Source: UBA7378 sp049611805
GTDB lineage: Bacteria; Pseudomonadota; Alphaproteobacteria; RS24
Assembly (NCBI GenBank): GCA_049611805.1
Contig: JBMZAX010000004.1
Location: 62,001 to 126,000 of the forward strand
Length of the DNA: 64,000 nucleotides
Direction of reading: 5' to 3'
A program made the translations under genes and the position numbers. The notes under the pieces were generated by a model. It made no database searches. It was given only the letters and a program-made list of their open reading frames with translations, and was not told the DNA's origin. Numbering within the stretch: position 1 is the stretch's first letter; the number at the start of each line of letters is the position of its first letter. This document shows, piece by piece, positions 17,006-24,947 of this stretch.

Positions 17006-17365
17006 GGTTTGGCGTCCTTCATTTTGCTTGCCGTTTTGCCTGCAATCTGCTCTCGGATAGTAAAAGAATTCGCCGCGCGTCGCTTAACAAAAAATGGCAA
17101 AAAAAGTACCCACGGGTTGTGTGGATAAGTCTGTGTATTGAATTCGGAATCAGGTGCCAAGTTATTGATTTTCAACCCATCGCAACACTATGCCCAAAAA
17201 ATGTGCAAATGGGCTAAGTCATTGATTTAATGATATAAAAAATTTTCAACACCCTAAAAAAAATATTTGTTTTTACCTATTTTATGGCTTTACAAAAACG
17301 TCATTTTTGTGCAGTGGCATGTGAAAAACTCCGCACCAACCAAAAAAATCCATGAATTTAATAGC
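17006..17365. other. AT-rich noncoding stretch with DnaA box
   Basis: 360 bases between folB and uvrC that are much more AT-rich than the surroundings. AAGTTATTGATTTTCAACCC (17159-17178) recurs split as AAGTCATTGATTT (17216-17228) and TTTTCAACACCC (17243-17254). It holds one perfect DnaA box and a one-mismatch box (TGTGAAAAA, 17320-17328). It may be a regulatory or origin-like region; no gene is visible in it. Confidence 0.6.
17120..17128 (-). promoter_or_regulatory. Perfect DnaA box
   Basis: TGTGGATAA, the reverse complement of TTATCCACA, lies in the AT-rich gap upstream of uvrC. A single box can occur by chance; its AT-rich setting is what makes it notable. Confidence 0.5.
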
Positions 17366-17818
17366 TTAGGTGGTTTCGGCCTGAGAAATCACCGGCGTGC
17401 GGCGACTTAATCTTTCGATTTCGACCCCCACACCGGCGGCTTCGGCGATGGCTTCGGGCTTTTCGAGCCTTATGCGAAGCCGAATAATGCGCGGGTCGGT
17501 CAGCAGGCGGGCGGCAATTTCTTCTGCCAGAACTTCCACCAGATCGATATGGCCGCCTGCCAGCACCTGTTTAATCTGTTCGGTCAGGGTTTCGTAGCAC
17601 ACCACATCGGCGATAGTGCCGGTCGTGGTGGCGTCGGCTCCCTCAACGGCTTCTTCCACGGAAGCATCGACATTGATGATGACCGGCTGGGCCTGTTCGC
17701 GCTCGTGGTCGTGAATGCCGATGCGCGCCGGCAGCACAAGGTCGCGGATGAATACCCGGCGCAGGCCCCGTGTGGCGCTCGCCATTGTCGACATATCGGC
17801 AAAATTCTGCTGGTTCAT
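17366..17818 (-). CDS. folB: Dihydroneopterin aldolase
   Basis: 150 residues from ATG 17818, chosen because GAGGAA lies 9 bases upstream. The domain starts RVFIRDLVLPARIGIHDHER, with the conserved GIxxxER pterin pocket, then VCYETLTEQIKQ and HIDLVEVLAEEIA holding the catalytic region, and IRLRIRLEKPEA near the end. It cleaves dihydroneopterin to hydroxymethyl-dihydropterin in folate synthesis. It is 35 bases downstream of the FolM-like reductase gene in the same direction, and folE is elsewhere in this window. Confidence 0.93.
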   Translation of the reverse strand: MNQQNFADMSTMASATRGLRRVFIRDLVLPARIGIHDHEREQAQPVIINVDASVEEAVEGADATTTGTIADVVCYETLTEQIKQVLAGGHIDLVEVLAEEIAARLLTDPRIIRLRIRLEKPEAIAEAAGVGVEIERLSRRTPVISQAETT

Positions 17819-17853
17819 GTGGTATTTTTCCTCGGTCTCTTCGTCCTTGGCGC

Positions 17854-18606
17854 CTATTCCTTGACTTGCGTCACATCCGGTGTTTCCCAAGCCAAATGTT
17901 GCCCGCCATCCAGCGCGATCATTTGTCCGGTCATTGCTTCCGCCGACAAGATATAGCGCACCGCGCTGACAATGTCGTCCGGGTTTGCGCCATGGCCGAG
18001 CGGCACAAGGCGGGTTTGTTTGTCAAACTCGGCCTGATCCTGGCGCGGATTGGGCAGCGTCGGGCCGGGGCCGATGGCGTTCACGCGAATGCCCTTTGGT
18101 GCCAAGGCTTGCGCGGCGGTCTGCGTCAGCGTCCACAAGCCTGCTTTGGAGACGGTATAGCTGGAAAAATCCGGTGTCAGCCGCCACACGCGCTGGTCGA
18201 TAATGTTGATGACGGATGCGCGTGCTTCGGCCTGCTGTGCGAAGTCGCGCATCAACAAAGCCGGTGCGCGCAAATTTGTATCGAGATGCGTGTCCCAGCT
18301 CTCGACGGAAAAATCGTCGATTTTGTCGCGCTCAAAACAGGAGGCATTATTGACAAGCAGCGAGACCGGCCCGAAAGCCTCCGCCAGCTCCGGGATGAGC
18401 CGTGCAGTGGCTTGCGCATCGCTGAGATCGGCCTGCAAGCTTATGGCCCGCCCGCCGCTTTTTTCGATATTGGCGCACAGCGTTTGTGCGGCGTCAGCCG
18501 AGCGCGCGTAATGCACGCCGACGGCCCATCCGTCGGCGGCCAGATTTTCCGCCAGCGCCCGCCCGATACGTTGGGCTGCGCCGGTAATGAGGGCGACACC
18601 GGTCAT
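17854..18606 (-). CDS. FolM/PTR1-like pteridine reductase (SDR)
   Basis: 250 residues, SDR fold. The cofactor loop is T8GAAQRIG15, the TGX3RXG variant specific to pteridine reductases rather than the usual TGXXXGXG. The catalytic serine is replaced by Asp137 with Tyr150 and Lys154; the 13-residue Asp-Tyr spacing matches the Asp-Tyr-Lys triad of Leishmania PTR1. It therefore probably reduces dihydromonapterin or dihydrofolate with NADPH. The adjacent folB supports a pterin role. A weak promoter-like TTGGCG-N17-TACATC sits 6 bases before the ATG, so this gene may also be leaderless. Confidence 0.85.
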   Translation of the reverse strand: MTGVALITGAAQRIGRALAENLAADGWAVGVHYARSADAAQTLCANIEKSGGRAISLQADLSDAQATARLIPELAEAFGPVSLLVNNASCFERDKIDDFSVESWDTHLDTNLRAPALLMRDFAQQAEARASVINIIDQRVWRLTPDFSSYTVSKAGLWTLTQTAAQALAPKGIRVNAIGPGPTLPNPRQDQAEFDKQTRLVPLGHGANPDDIVSAVRYILSAEAMTGQMIALDGGQHLAWETPDVTQVKE

Positions 18607-18733
18607 GCGCTTGATGTAGCAGGTTTACGCGATTGCGCCAATATGGCGTTGATTTACGGGCTGGAATTTTGCGCAAAACACCTCTATAGTCCTCGTCAGT
18701 TGCCTAAGGTTGAAAATAATAAGGAGATCCCAG

Positions 18734-19321
18734 ATGCGACTTTCACCCTCAATACGTCTTGTGTCGGCCGCTCGCACATTGCTGGCAGTTGCGCTATTCA
18801 CCGGCGTTTCGGCGGCCAACGCACAAATGAACGACATGTCGGATATGGATGATGCCCGCTATTATCTGCTTGGCTCTGTCGGCTATGCTGATTTCAATTA
18901 CAATCAGTCCGATATTTCCGATGTTGAAGGCCTGAGCCCCGATAGTTCCGATGTGACGGTGCGCGGGGGTCTCGGCATCAAGATTTCAGATGTGTCGGCT
19001 TTTGAAATTGCGCTTTCGGATCTTGGTTCTCCGGTGCAGATCGACAATATTGCCGCTGTTCTGACCAGCAAGGTTGACACCGAATTGGACGAAGTGTTCG
19101 AGTTCAGCGTGGTTACGCAATTTGACACGGGCTCGGCATATAAACCCATCGGGCGTATCGGCTTTTTCTCCTTTGACGGCGACAAAACCGACGGCGAAGA
19201 CCTGCTGATTGGTGTCGGTGTTCAGCGCGCAAATCTGCGCTTTGAAATCCAGCGTTATGATTTCGACGTTGCGCCGATCAACACGGTATCATTTACCTAT
19301 ATGTACCCGTTCAGCGACTAG
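18734..19321 (+). CDS. Secreted outer-membrane beta-barrel-like protein
   Basis: 195 residues from ATG 18734, with AAGGAGA 7 bases upstream. A signal peptide with core LLAVALFTGVSA ends at ANA near residue 31. The mature part alternates polar and hydrophobic residues (YYLLGSVGYADFNY, VRGGLGIKIS, IGRIGFFSF, LLIGVGVQRAN) and ends VSFTYMYPFSD, as in small 8-stranded OmpA/OmpW-like barrels. The function is unknown. TATAGT at 18685-18690 may be its -10 element. It converges with uvrB. Confidence 0.75.
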   Translation: MRLSPSIRLVSAARTLLAVALFTGVSAANAQMNDMSDMDDARYYLLGSVGYADFNYNQSDISDVEGLSPDSSDVTVRGGLGIKISDVSAFEIALSDLGSPVQIDNIAAVLTSKVDTELDEVFEFSVVTQFDTGSAYKPIGRIGFFSFDGDKTDGEDLLIGVGVQRANLRFEIQRYDFDVAPINTVSFTYMYPFSD

Positions 19322-19331
19322 AAGCGACACC

Positions 19332-21596
19332 TTACGGGCCTTTGCGCCTGCGACCCGAATTGCGCGGCGCTTTCCTGCCGCCGCTTTTGCCGCCGCTTTT
19401 GGATGCGTTCGTGTCGGCGCGCGCATCAATATCCGACTGGCGGGCAAACGGGTCATCGGCCACCGCCAGCTCGGTTTCCTGCAGGCGTTTGATTTCGTCG
19501 CGCAGGCGCGCCGCCGTCTCAAATTCGAGGTCGGCGGCGGCCTCGCGCATTTGCGCTTCCAGCCCTTCAATATGACTGCGCAGATTGCCGCCCAATAGCG
19601 GCGCCTGAGCTTCTTCCAGTGCCTCGCGCACGCGATAGGGGCCGGGTGCGGTTTCGTTTTCGCGCTCGGCCATACCCTCCAGAATATCGCCGATATTCTT
19701 CTTCACCGATTCCGGCGTAATGCCATTGGCGGCATTGTGCGCCACCTGTTTTTCGCGCCGTCGGTTGGTTTCGGCCATAGCGCGTTCCAGCGAACCGGTC
19801 ATCTGGTCGGCATAGAGCAAAACGCGCCCGTCAATATTGCGCGCCGCGCGGCCAATGGTTTGCACCAGCGAGGTCTCGGACCGCAAAAAGCCCTCCTTGT
19901 CGGCGTCGAGTATCGCCACCAGCGCGCATTCGGGAATATCCAGCCCCTCGCGCAGCAGATTAATGCCGATAAGAATGTCGAAAGCACCCAGCCGCAAATC
20001 GCGCACGATTTCAATGCGCTCCAGCGTGTCGATATCCGAATGCATATAGCGCACCCGCAAGCCCTGTTCGTGCATATATTCGGTCAGGTCTTCCGCCATT
20101 TTTTTCGTCAGCGTGGTCACCAGAACCCGCTGGCTGGCGGCGCTGGCCGTGTGGCACTCGGCAATCAGATCGTCAACCTGGCTGGAGGCCGGGCGTATCT
20201 CGCAAGTCGGGTCAATCAGGCCGGTCGGCCGAATGACCTGCTCGACGAAAATGCCGCCGGTGCGATCCATCTCCCAACTGCCCGGCGTTGCCGAAACATG
20301 AACGGTTTGCGGGCGCATAATGTCCCATTCTTCAAATTTCATGGGCCGGTTGTCGACACAGCTTGGCAGCCGAAAGCCGAACTCGGCCAAGGTCGATTTG
20401 CGGCGAAAGTCGCCGCGAAACATGCCGCCGATTTGCGGCACCGTCACATGGCTTTCATCCGTGAACACCAGCGCATTGTCGGGCAGATATTCAAACAGTG
20501 TCGGCGGCGGCTCGCCGGGCTTGCGGCCTGTCAGATAGCGTGAATAATTCTCGATGCCCGCACAGCTTCCGGTGGCTTCCAGCATTTCAATATCGAACAG
20601 CGTGCGCTGTTCCAGACGCTGGGCTTCCAGCAGGCGTCCGGCCGCTTCAAACTCTTCAAGCCGCGATTTCAATTCGTTCTTAATATGCAGCACGGCCTGT
20701 TTGAGCGTCGGCCGCGGGGTCACATAATGCGAATTTGCATAAACCCGCACGCGCTCCAGATCGCCGGATTTTTGCCCCGTCAGCGGGTCAAATTCGGTGA
20801 GCGAGTCGATCTCGTCGCCGAACAGTTCAATGCGCCAGGCCCGATCCTCATAATGGGCGGGGAACAGGTCGATCGTGTCGCCGCGCACGCGAAAATCGCC
20901 GCGCGCAAAGCCCATATCATTGCGCCGATATTGCAGGGCGACGAGGTCGGCCAGCAATTGCGACCGGCCGATTTCCAGCCCCTTCGACAATTCGAGCGTC
21001 ATGCTGGTATAGCTTTCGACCGAGCCGATACCGTAAATGCACGACACCGACGCCACGATAATCACATCGTCGCGTTCCAACAGCGCGCGCGTTGCCGAAT
21101 GGCGCATGCGGTCGATCTGTTCGTTAATATTGCTTTCTTTTTCAATATAGGTGTCGGTGCGCGGCACATAGGCTTCCGGCTGGTAATAATCATAATAAGA
21201 CACGAAATACTCGACCGCATTTTCCGGAAAGAAAGCCTTGAACTCGCCGTAAAGCTGCGCCGCCAGTGTTTTGTTTGGGGCCAGAATAAGCGCCGGACGC
21301 TGGGTGCGGTTGATGACCTGCGCCATGGTGAAGGTCTTGCCCGAACCGGTGACGCCCAACAGCACCTGATCGCGCTCGCCGGCCTCAATGCCCGACACCA
21401 ATTCGCCAATCGCCTGCGGCTGGTCGCCCGCCGGTTCGAAATCGGACACGAAGCCGAAGGCTTTGCCGCCCTCGGTTTTTTCCGGCCGCAGGGCGCGGTG
21501 CGGAATAAACTGGGCGAGCTGGTCTTCGTTCATGCCCGGTTCGGGAACCGGGGCGAGGTCTTTGCGACCCGTCAGGCTTTGTTGCTCTTCCGACAT
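19332..21596 (-). CDS. uvrB: Excinuclease ABC subunit B
   Basis: 754 residues. Walker A is GVTGSGKT at 81-88; the beta-hairpin region YYDYYQPEAYVPRTDTYIEK and DESHVTVPQ (motif II region) follow; motif VI is QTIGRAARN. A UVR motif (EGLEAQMREAAADLEFETAARLRD) near 690-715 binds UvrC. There is a 45-residue N-terminal extension and a basic C-terminal tail compared with E. coli UvrB. It loads the damage-recognition complex. No ribosome site precedes the ATG; a promoter ends only 6 bases upstream, suggesting a leaderless message. Confidence 0.97.
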   Translation of the reverse strand: MSEEQQSLTGRKDLAPVPEPGMNEDQLAQFIPHRALRPEKTEGGKAFGFVSDFEPAGDQPQAIGELVSGIEAGERDQVLLGVTGSGKTFTMAQVINRTQRPALILAPNKTLAAQLYGEFKAFFPENAVEYFVSYYDYYQPEAYVPRTDTYIEKESNINEQIDRMRHSATRALLERDDVIIVASVSCIYGIGSVESYTSMTLELSKGLEIGRSQLLADLVALQYRRNDMGFARGDFRVRGDTIDLFPAHYEDRAWRIELFGDEIDSLTEFDPLTGQKSGDLERVRVYANSHYVTPRPTLKQAVLHIKNELKSRLEEFEAAGRLLEAQRLEQRTLFDIEMLEATGSCAGIENYSRYLTGRKPGEPPPTLFEYLPDNALVFTDESHVTVPQIGGMFRGDFRRKSTLAEFGFRLPSCVDNRPMKFEEWDIMRPQTVHVSATPGSWEMDRTGGIFVEQVIRPTGLIDPTCEIRPASSQVDDLIAECHTASAASQRVLVTTLTKKMAEDLTEYMHEQGLRVRYMHSDIDTLERIEIVRDLRLGAFDILIGINLLREGLDIPECALVAILDADKEGFLRSETSLVQTIGRAARNIDGRVLLYADQMTGSLERAMAETNRRREKQVAHNAANGITPESVKKNIGDILEGMAERENETAPGPYRVREALEEAQAPLLGGNLRSHIEGLEAQMREAAADLEFETAARLRDEIKRLQETELAVADDPFARQSDIDARADTNASKSGGKSGGRKAPRNSGRRRKGP

Positions 21597-21602
21597 GAGC
21601 CA

Positions 21603-21630
21603 AATATAGACTTTTTCGCGGGCATGTCAT
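21603..21630 (-). promoter_or_regulatory. Candidate leaderless promoter of uvrB
   Basis: Reading on the minus strand, ATGACA (21630-21625), a 16-base spacer, and TATATT (21608-21603) are followed by 6 bases and then the uvrB ATG at 21596. Transcription would begin at or next to the start codon, and no Shine-Dalgarno sequence is present. No LexA direct repeat is seen here. Confidence 0.6.
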
Positions 21631-21663
21631 CTGCCTGCGCGGTTTTGTCGGCCCGCCGGCAGC

Positions 21664-21846
21664 TTAGCGTCGTGTGCCTTTATGGGTTGGCAGGTCTTTA
21701 TGTGTGGGTAAAAAATGCAGGACAACATAAAGCAGATATTCACAAATTCGATACACCCAACGCAAAGCGTAAAAAATGCCCGCGCCGATGAGCATTGCGC
21801 CGAACACATAGCCAAGGGTTAATAATGCTGCCAGTAAAATATTCAT
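21664..21846 (-). CDS. Small two-helix membrane protein
   Basis: 60 residues. GGAGG lies 7 bases before ATG 21846, a strong ribosome site. Residues 3-28 are hydrophobic and continue into a second hydrophobic stretch around 36-46 with aromatic and basic residues at the boundaries; the C-terminus is polar and basic (HKDLPTHKGTRR). I do not recognise it. It lies upstream of uvrB on the same strand, 67 bases apart; uvrB appears to have its own promoter, so cotranscription is uncertain. Confidence 0.6.
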   Translation of the reverse strand: MNILLAALLTLGYVFGAMLIGAGIFYALRWVYRICEYLLYVVLHFLPTHKDLPTHKGTRR

Positions 21847-22001
21847 CCCGTTCCTCCATTATTTTTCTTGAGCTTCAGTTTTTCACCTCGCGGCTGAATA
21901 AAGCGTTAACCGCCGGCCTGCTTTCCGGTCGGTTTGGCCTTGCGTCGAAAAAGCGGGCGGCGTAATTTGAGCCTCCTTCTGAATTGGCAATGGAACTCGT
22001 C

Positions 22002-23204
22002 ATGGGATTTTTTTCGGACAGCCTGTCCCGCGTACAACCTTCCGCGACCATCGCGGTCACCGACAAGGCGCGCGCGCTGCGCGCCGAGGGGCGCGACGTT
22101 ATCGGCCTTGGTGCCGGTGAGCCGGATTTCGACACGCCGGAAAACATCAAGGAAGCGGGCATGGATGCGATCCGCCGCGGCGAGACGAAATACACCGCCG
22201 TCAACGGCATTGACGAATTGAAGCAGGCGATTTGCGCCAAGCTGAAGCGCGACAATGGGCTGGACTACACACCCGCCCAGTGCTTTGTGGCGCCGGGCGG
22301 CAAGCCGGTGATTTATGACGCGATGATGGCAACGCTGAACCCCGGCGATGAGGTGATTATTCCCGCGCCCTATTGGGTGAGCTATCCCGATATCGTCAAT
22401 CTGGCGGGCGGCACGCCCGTGGCCGTGGAAACGCGGGCCGAAGACGGCTTCAAGCTGCAGGCCGCCGACCTTGAAGCGGCGATTACCGACAAAACCAAAT
22501 GGTTTATTTTCAACTCGCCCTCCAACCCCACCGGCGCGGCCTATTCCGCCACCGAATTAAAGGCGCTGACGGATGTGCTGCTGCGCCACAAGCATGTGTG
22601 GATTTTGACCGACGACATGTATGAGCACCTGACATATGACAATTTCGTGTTCGCCACGCCCGCGCAGGTTGAGCCGCAATTATACGAGCGTACGCTGACC
22701 ATGAACGGCGTGTCGAAAGCCTATGCCATGACGGGCTGGCGCATCGGTTATTGCGCCGGGCCGGTTGACCTCATCAAGGCGATGACGAAAATCCAGTCGC
22801 AATCCACCTCCAACCCCACATCCATCAGCCAGTGGGCGGCCGTAGAGGCGCTGAACGGCCCGCAAGATTTCATCGCCGCCAATAATGCCATGTTCAAGCG
22901 CCGCCGCGACATGGTGGTTGAAATGTTGAACGCCGCCGAGGGGATTGACTGCATCACCCCGGAAGGCGCGTTTTACGTCTACCCCTCCTGCGCCGGCTGC
23001 ATTGGCAAAACCGCGCCCGACGGCACGCAAATCGACACGGATGAAGCCTTCGCCACCGCGCTTTTGGAAGCCGAGGGCGTGGCCGTGGTGCATGGCGCGG
23101 CGTTCGGCCTGTCGCCGTTTTTCCGCATCAGCTATGCGACATCGGATGAAAATTTGAAAGAAGCGTGTGCGCGCATTCAGCGTTTTTGCGCCGCCCTGGC
23201 CTGA
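22002..23204 (+). CDS. aatA: Aspartate aminotransferase (class I)
   Basis: 400 residues from ATG 22002. This start is taken because related alphaproteobacterial enzymes begin MxFxxDxLSRVxPSxTIAV; another ATG lies four codons earlier and no clear ribosome site decides. The PLP lysine is in NGVSKAYAMTGWRIGY, the PLP phosphate/ring residues in FNSPSNPTGAAY and DDMYEHLTYD, and FRISYATS supplies the substrate-carboxylate arginine. It is subgroup I-gamma/beta, interconverting aspartate and oxaloacetate; some also use prephenate. It stands alone, followed by a repeat-rich gap. Confidence 0.92.
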   Translation: MGFFSDSLSRVQPSATIAVTDKARALRAEGRDVIGLGAGEPDFDTPENIKEAGMDAIRRGETKYTAVNGIDELKQAICAKLKRDNGLDYTPAQCFVAPGGKPVIYDAMMATLNPGDEVIIPAPYWVSYPDIVNLAGGTPVAVETRAEDGFKLQAADLEAAITDKTKWFIFNSPSNPTGAAYSATELKALTDVLLRHKHVWILTDDMYEHLTYDNFVFATPAQVEPQLYERTLTMNGVSKAYAMTGWRIGYCAGPVDLIKAMTKIQSQSTSNPTSISQWAAVEALNGPQDFIAANNAMFKRRRDMVVEMLNAAEGIDCITPEGAFYVYPSCAGCIGKTAPDGTQIDTDEAFATALLEAEGVAVVHGAAFGLSPFFRISYATSDENLKEACARIQRFCAALA

Positions 23205-23214
23205 AAATAAAGGT

Positions 23215-23295
23215 GTCGGGGTGTGCCTCACCCACCAATTGGCAGGCTTACAGCGTATTTGGTTTTTGCCTTTTTTATTCCGCTGTCACCCCGAC
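23215..23295 (+). repeat. MITE-like module, copy 1
   Basis: 81 bases bounded by inverted 9-mers GTCGGGGTG (23215-23223) and CACCCCGAC (23287-23295). The interior contains GCGTATTTGG and CTTTTTTATTCC-like text that is shared with copy 2. Confidence 0.6.
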
Positions 23296-23359
23296 ATGAA
23301 ACCTCACCCGGCATAAAGTGACCGGACATATATGTCGCCCCGACATGAAACCTCACCCG
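23289..23359 (+). repeat. 22-bp direct repeat pair
   Basis: The 22-mer ccccgacatgaaacctcacc+cg occurs exactly at 23289-23310 and again at 23338-23359, 49 bases apart start to start. The first copy overlaps the right end of MITE-like module 1. A perfect palindrome lies between them. Confidence 0.85.
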
Positions 23360-23403
23360 ATACGCCACGCCCGAATATCACGCCCCACACCAAAAGCCTT
23401 GGT

Positions 23404-23481
23404 GTCGGGGTGTTCAATGCCATCAGAAAGAGTGGCCGCGGCGTATTCGCCCTAGCTTTTTTATTCCACCGCCACCCCGAC
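23404..23481 (+). repeat. MITE-like module, copy 2
   Basis: 78 bases with the same terminal inverted 9-mers, GTCGGGGTG (23404-23412) and CACCCCGAC (23473-23481), in the same orientation as copy 1. The right half (GCGTATTCGC, then CTTTTTTATTCC before the end) is clearly related to copy 1. Confidence 0.6.
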
Positions 23482-23726
23482 CCTGGGGTCGAGGAACGGA
23501 TTTCAGCAGAACATGGGTTAACAAAACGTTGCCGCCGCAAGGGGCGGGCAAAGCTCCGTTCAGCCGGGCGCACATGCGGAAGGCGCGCTATCGCTGGCGG
23601 CACGGGATTGCCAAGCGCAAATCCGACCCGCAAGACGGCTTGCGCATACCGCGAGGCCGCCGCGTGTCGCTCACTTTCCGGAGCCTGGCTTAAATCAGCC
23701 CGCCTCGCTTGGGGAAGGCGCGCCGG

Positions 23727-23744
23727 GTTTTCTGTTCAGAAAAC
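23727..23744. repeat. 18-bp hairpin near the VWA gene end
   Basis: GTTTTCTG-TT-CAGAAAAC is a perfect 8-bp stem with a 2-base loop, 8 bases past the VWA gene stop on the minus strand. It could slow or end transcription but has no U-tract on that strand. Confidence 0.4.
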
Positions 23745-23752
23745 GGGCGCTT

Positions 23753-24931
23753 TTACCCGCGGCTCAGTTCCTTCATCGCGTGGTCGAGGCCTTCCAGCGT
23801 GAGGGGGAACATGCGGTCGGCGAAAATCTGCTTGATGATTTGCAGGCTGGGCGTGTGTTCCCAATAGCGCTCGGCAATGGGGTTCAGCCAGACGCAGTTT
23901 TCGTAAATCTCCGTCACGCGCTGCAGCCAGAGGCCGCCGGCTTCTTCGTTCCAATGCTCAACCGAGCCGCCCTCATAGGTAATTTCATAAGGGCTCATTG
24001 AAGCATCGCCCACAAAGATGACCTTATAGTCGGACGGGTAGGTGTGCAGCACGTCCCATGTCGGCATTTTTTCGGTGTGGCGGCGGCGATTGTCTTTCCA
24101 CACGCCTTCATAGAGGCAATTGTGGAAATAGAAATATTCCATGTTTTTGAACTCGGTGCGCGCGGCGGAAAACAGCTCCTCGCACAGGCGGATGTGGCTG
24201 TCCATCGAGCCGCCAATGTCGAAAAACACCAGCACTTTCACCTTGTTGCGGCGCTCGGCAATCAGCTTGATGTCGAGATAGCCGGCATTGGCCGTGGATT
24301 TGATGGTGTCGTCAAGGTCCAGCATATCGGCCTCGCCGTCGCGGGCGAATTTGCGCAGGCGGCGCAAGGCCACTTTGATGTTGCGCGTGCCCAGTTCAAC
24401 ACTGTCATCGAGGTTTTTATAGTCGCGCTTGTCCCAGACTTTGACGGCCTTGAAGTTTTTGTTTTTGTCCTGGCCGATGCGCACGCCTTCGGGGTTGTAG
24501 CCGTCGGCACCAAAGGGCGAGGTGCCGCCCGTGCCGATCCATTTATTGCCGCCTTCGTGGCGTTCGTCTTGTTCTTCGAGGCGCTTTTTCAGCTCCTCCA
24601 TAATTTTTTCCCAGCCGCCGAGGGCTTCGATCTCGGCCTTTTCCTCTTCCGTCAGGAATTTTTCCGTCAGGGTTTTCAGCCAGTCTTCGGGAATTTCGGC
24701 AATCTCGCCTTCGCCAAGGCTTTCCAGCCCTTTGAACACCTCGCCGAACACGCGGTCGAACTTGTCGAGATTGCGCTCGTCTTTCACCAGCGCGGCGCGC
24801 GAGAGATAGTAGAAATCTTCCACCTCATGCTCGATAACCTCGGCGTCCAGCGCCTCCAAAAGCGACAAATATTCGCGCAAAGACACCGGCACGGAATGGC
24901 GCTTCAGTTCGTGGAAAAAATTGACGAACAT
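23753..24931 (-). CDS. CoxE-like VWA-domain protein
   Basis: 392 residues. The C-terminal VWA-like domain carries VLVFFDIGGSMDSH near 232-245; this is the MIDAS position, with DxGxS in place of the classical DxSxS, then FVGDASMSPYE. The N-terminus is helical with charged stretches (EEEKAEIEALGGW). Its family (COG3552-like) is encoded next to MoxR-type ATPases, and together they are thought to act as chaperones for metal-cofactor or complex maturation. Here the MoxR gene ends 16 bases upstream. AGAGG lies 11 bases before the ATG. The client is not evident from neighbours. Confidence 0.85.
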   Translation of the reverse strand: MFVNFFHELKRHSVPVSLREYLSLLEALDAEVIEHEVEDFYYLSRAALVKDERNLDKFDRVFGEVFKGLESLGEGEIAEIPEDWLKTLTEKFLTEEEKAEIEALGGWEKIMEELKKRLEEQDERHEGGNKWIGTGGTSPFGADGYNPEGVRIGQDKNKNFKAVKVWDKRDYKNLDDSVELGTRNIKVALRRLRKFARDGEADMLDLDDTIKSTANAGYLDIKLIAERRNKVKVLVFFDIGGSMDSHIRLCEELFSAARTEFKNMEYFYFHNCLYEGVWKDNRRRHTEKMPTWDVLHTYPSDYKVIFVGDASMSPYEITYEGGSVEHWNEEAGGLWLQRVTEIYENCVWLNPIAERYWEHTPSLQIIKQIFADRMFPLTLEGLDHAMKELSRG

Positions 24932-24947
24932 ATCGGCTTAACCTCTG

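Larger units (their letters stand above)
23205..23752. other. Repeat-rich noncoding gap
   Basis: 548 bases between the aminotransferase and the convergent VWA gene. Open frames through it on both strands have composition unlike the neighbours and no ribosome sites. It holds two MITE-like modules, a 22-bp direct repeat, a 12-bp palindrome (gacatatatgtc, 23325-23336) and a hairpin by the VWA stop, listed separately. Confidence 0.7.

Noticed and set aside
17006..17365. Firm call of the chromosomal replication origin
   Set aside because: Only one perfect DnaA box and none of the genes usually beside alphaproteobacterial origins (such as hemE, parAB or dnaA).
23332..23802. Plus-strand open frame of 156 codons in the repeat-rich gap
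   Set aside because: Arg/Pro-rich composition, no ribosome site, crosses repeats and the end of the VWA gene.
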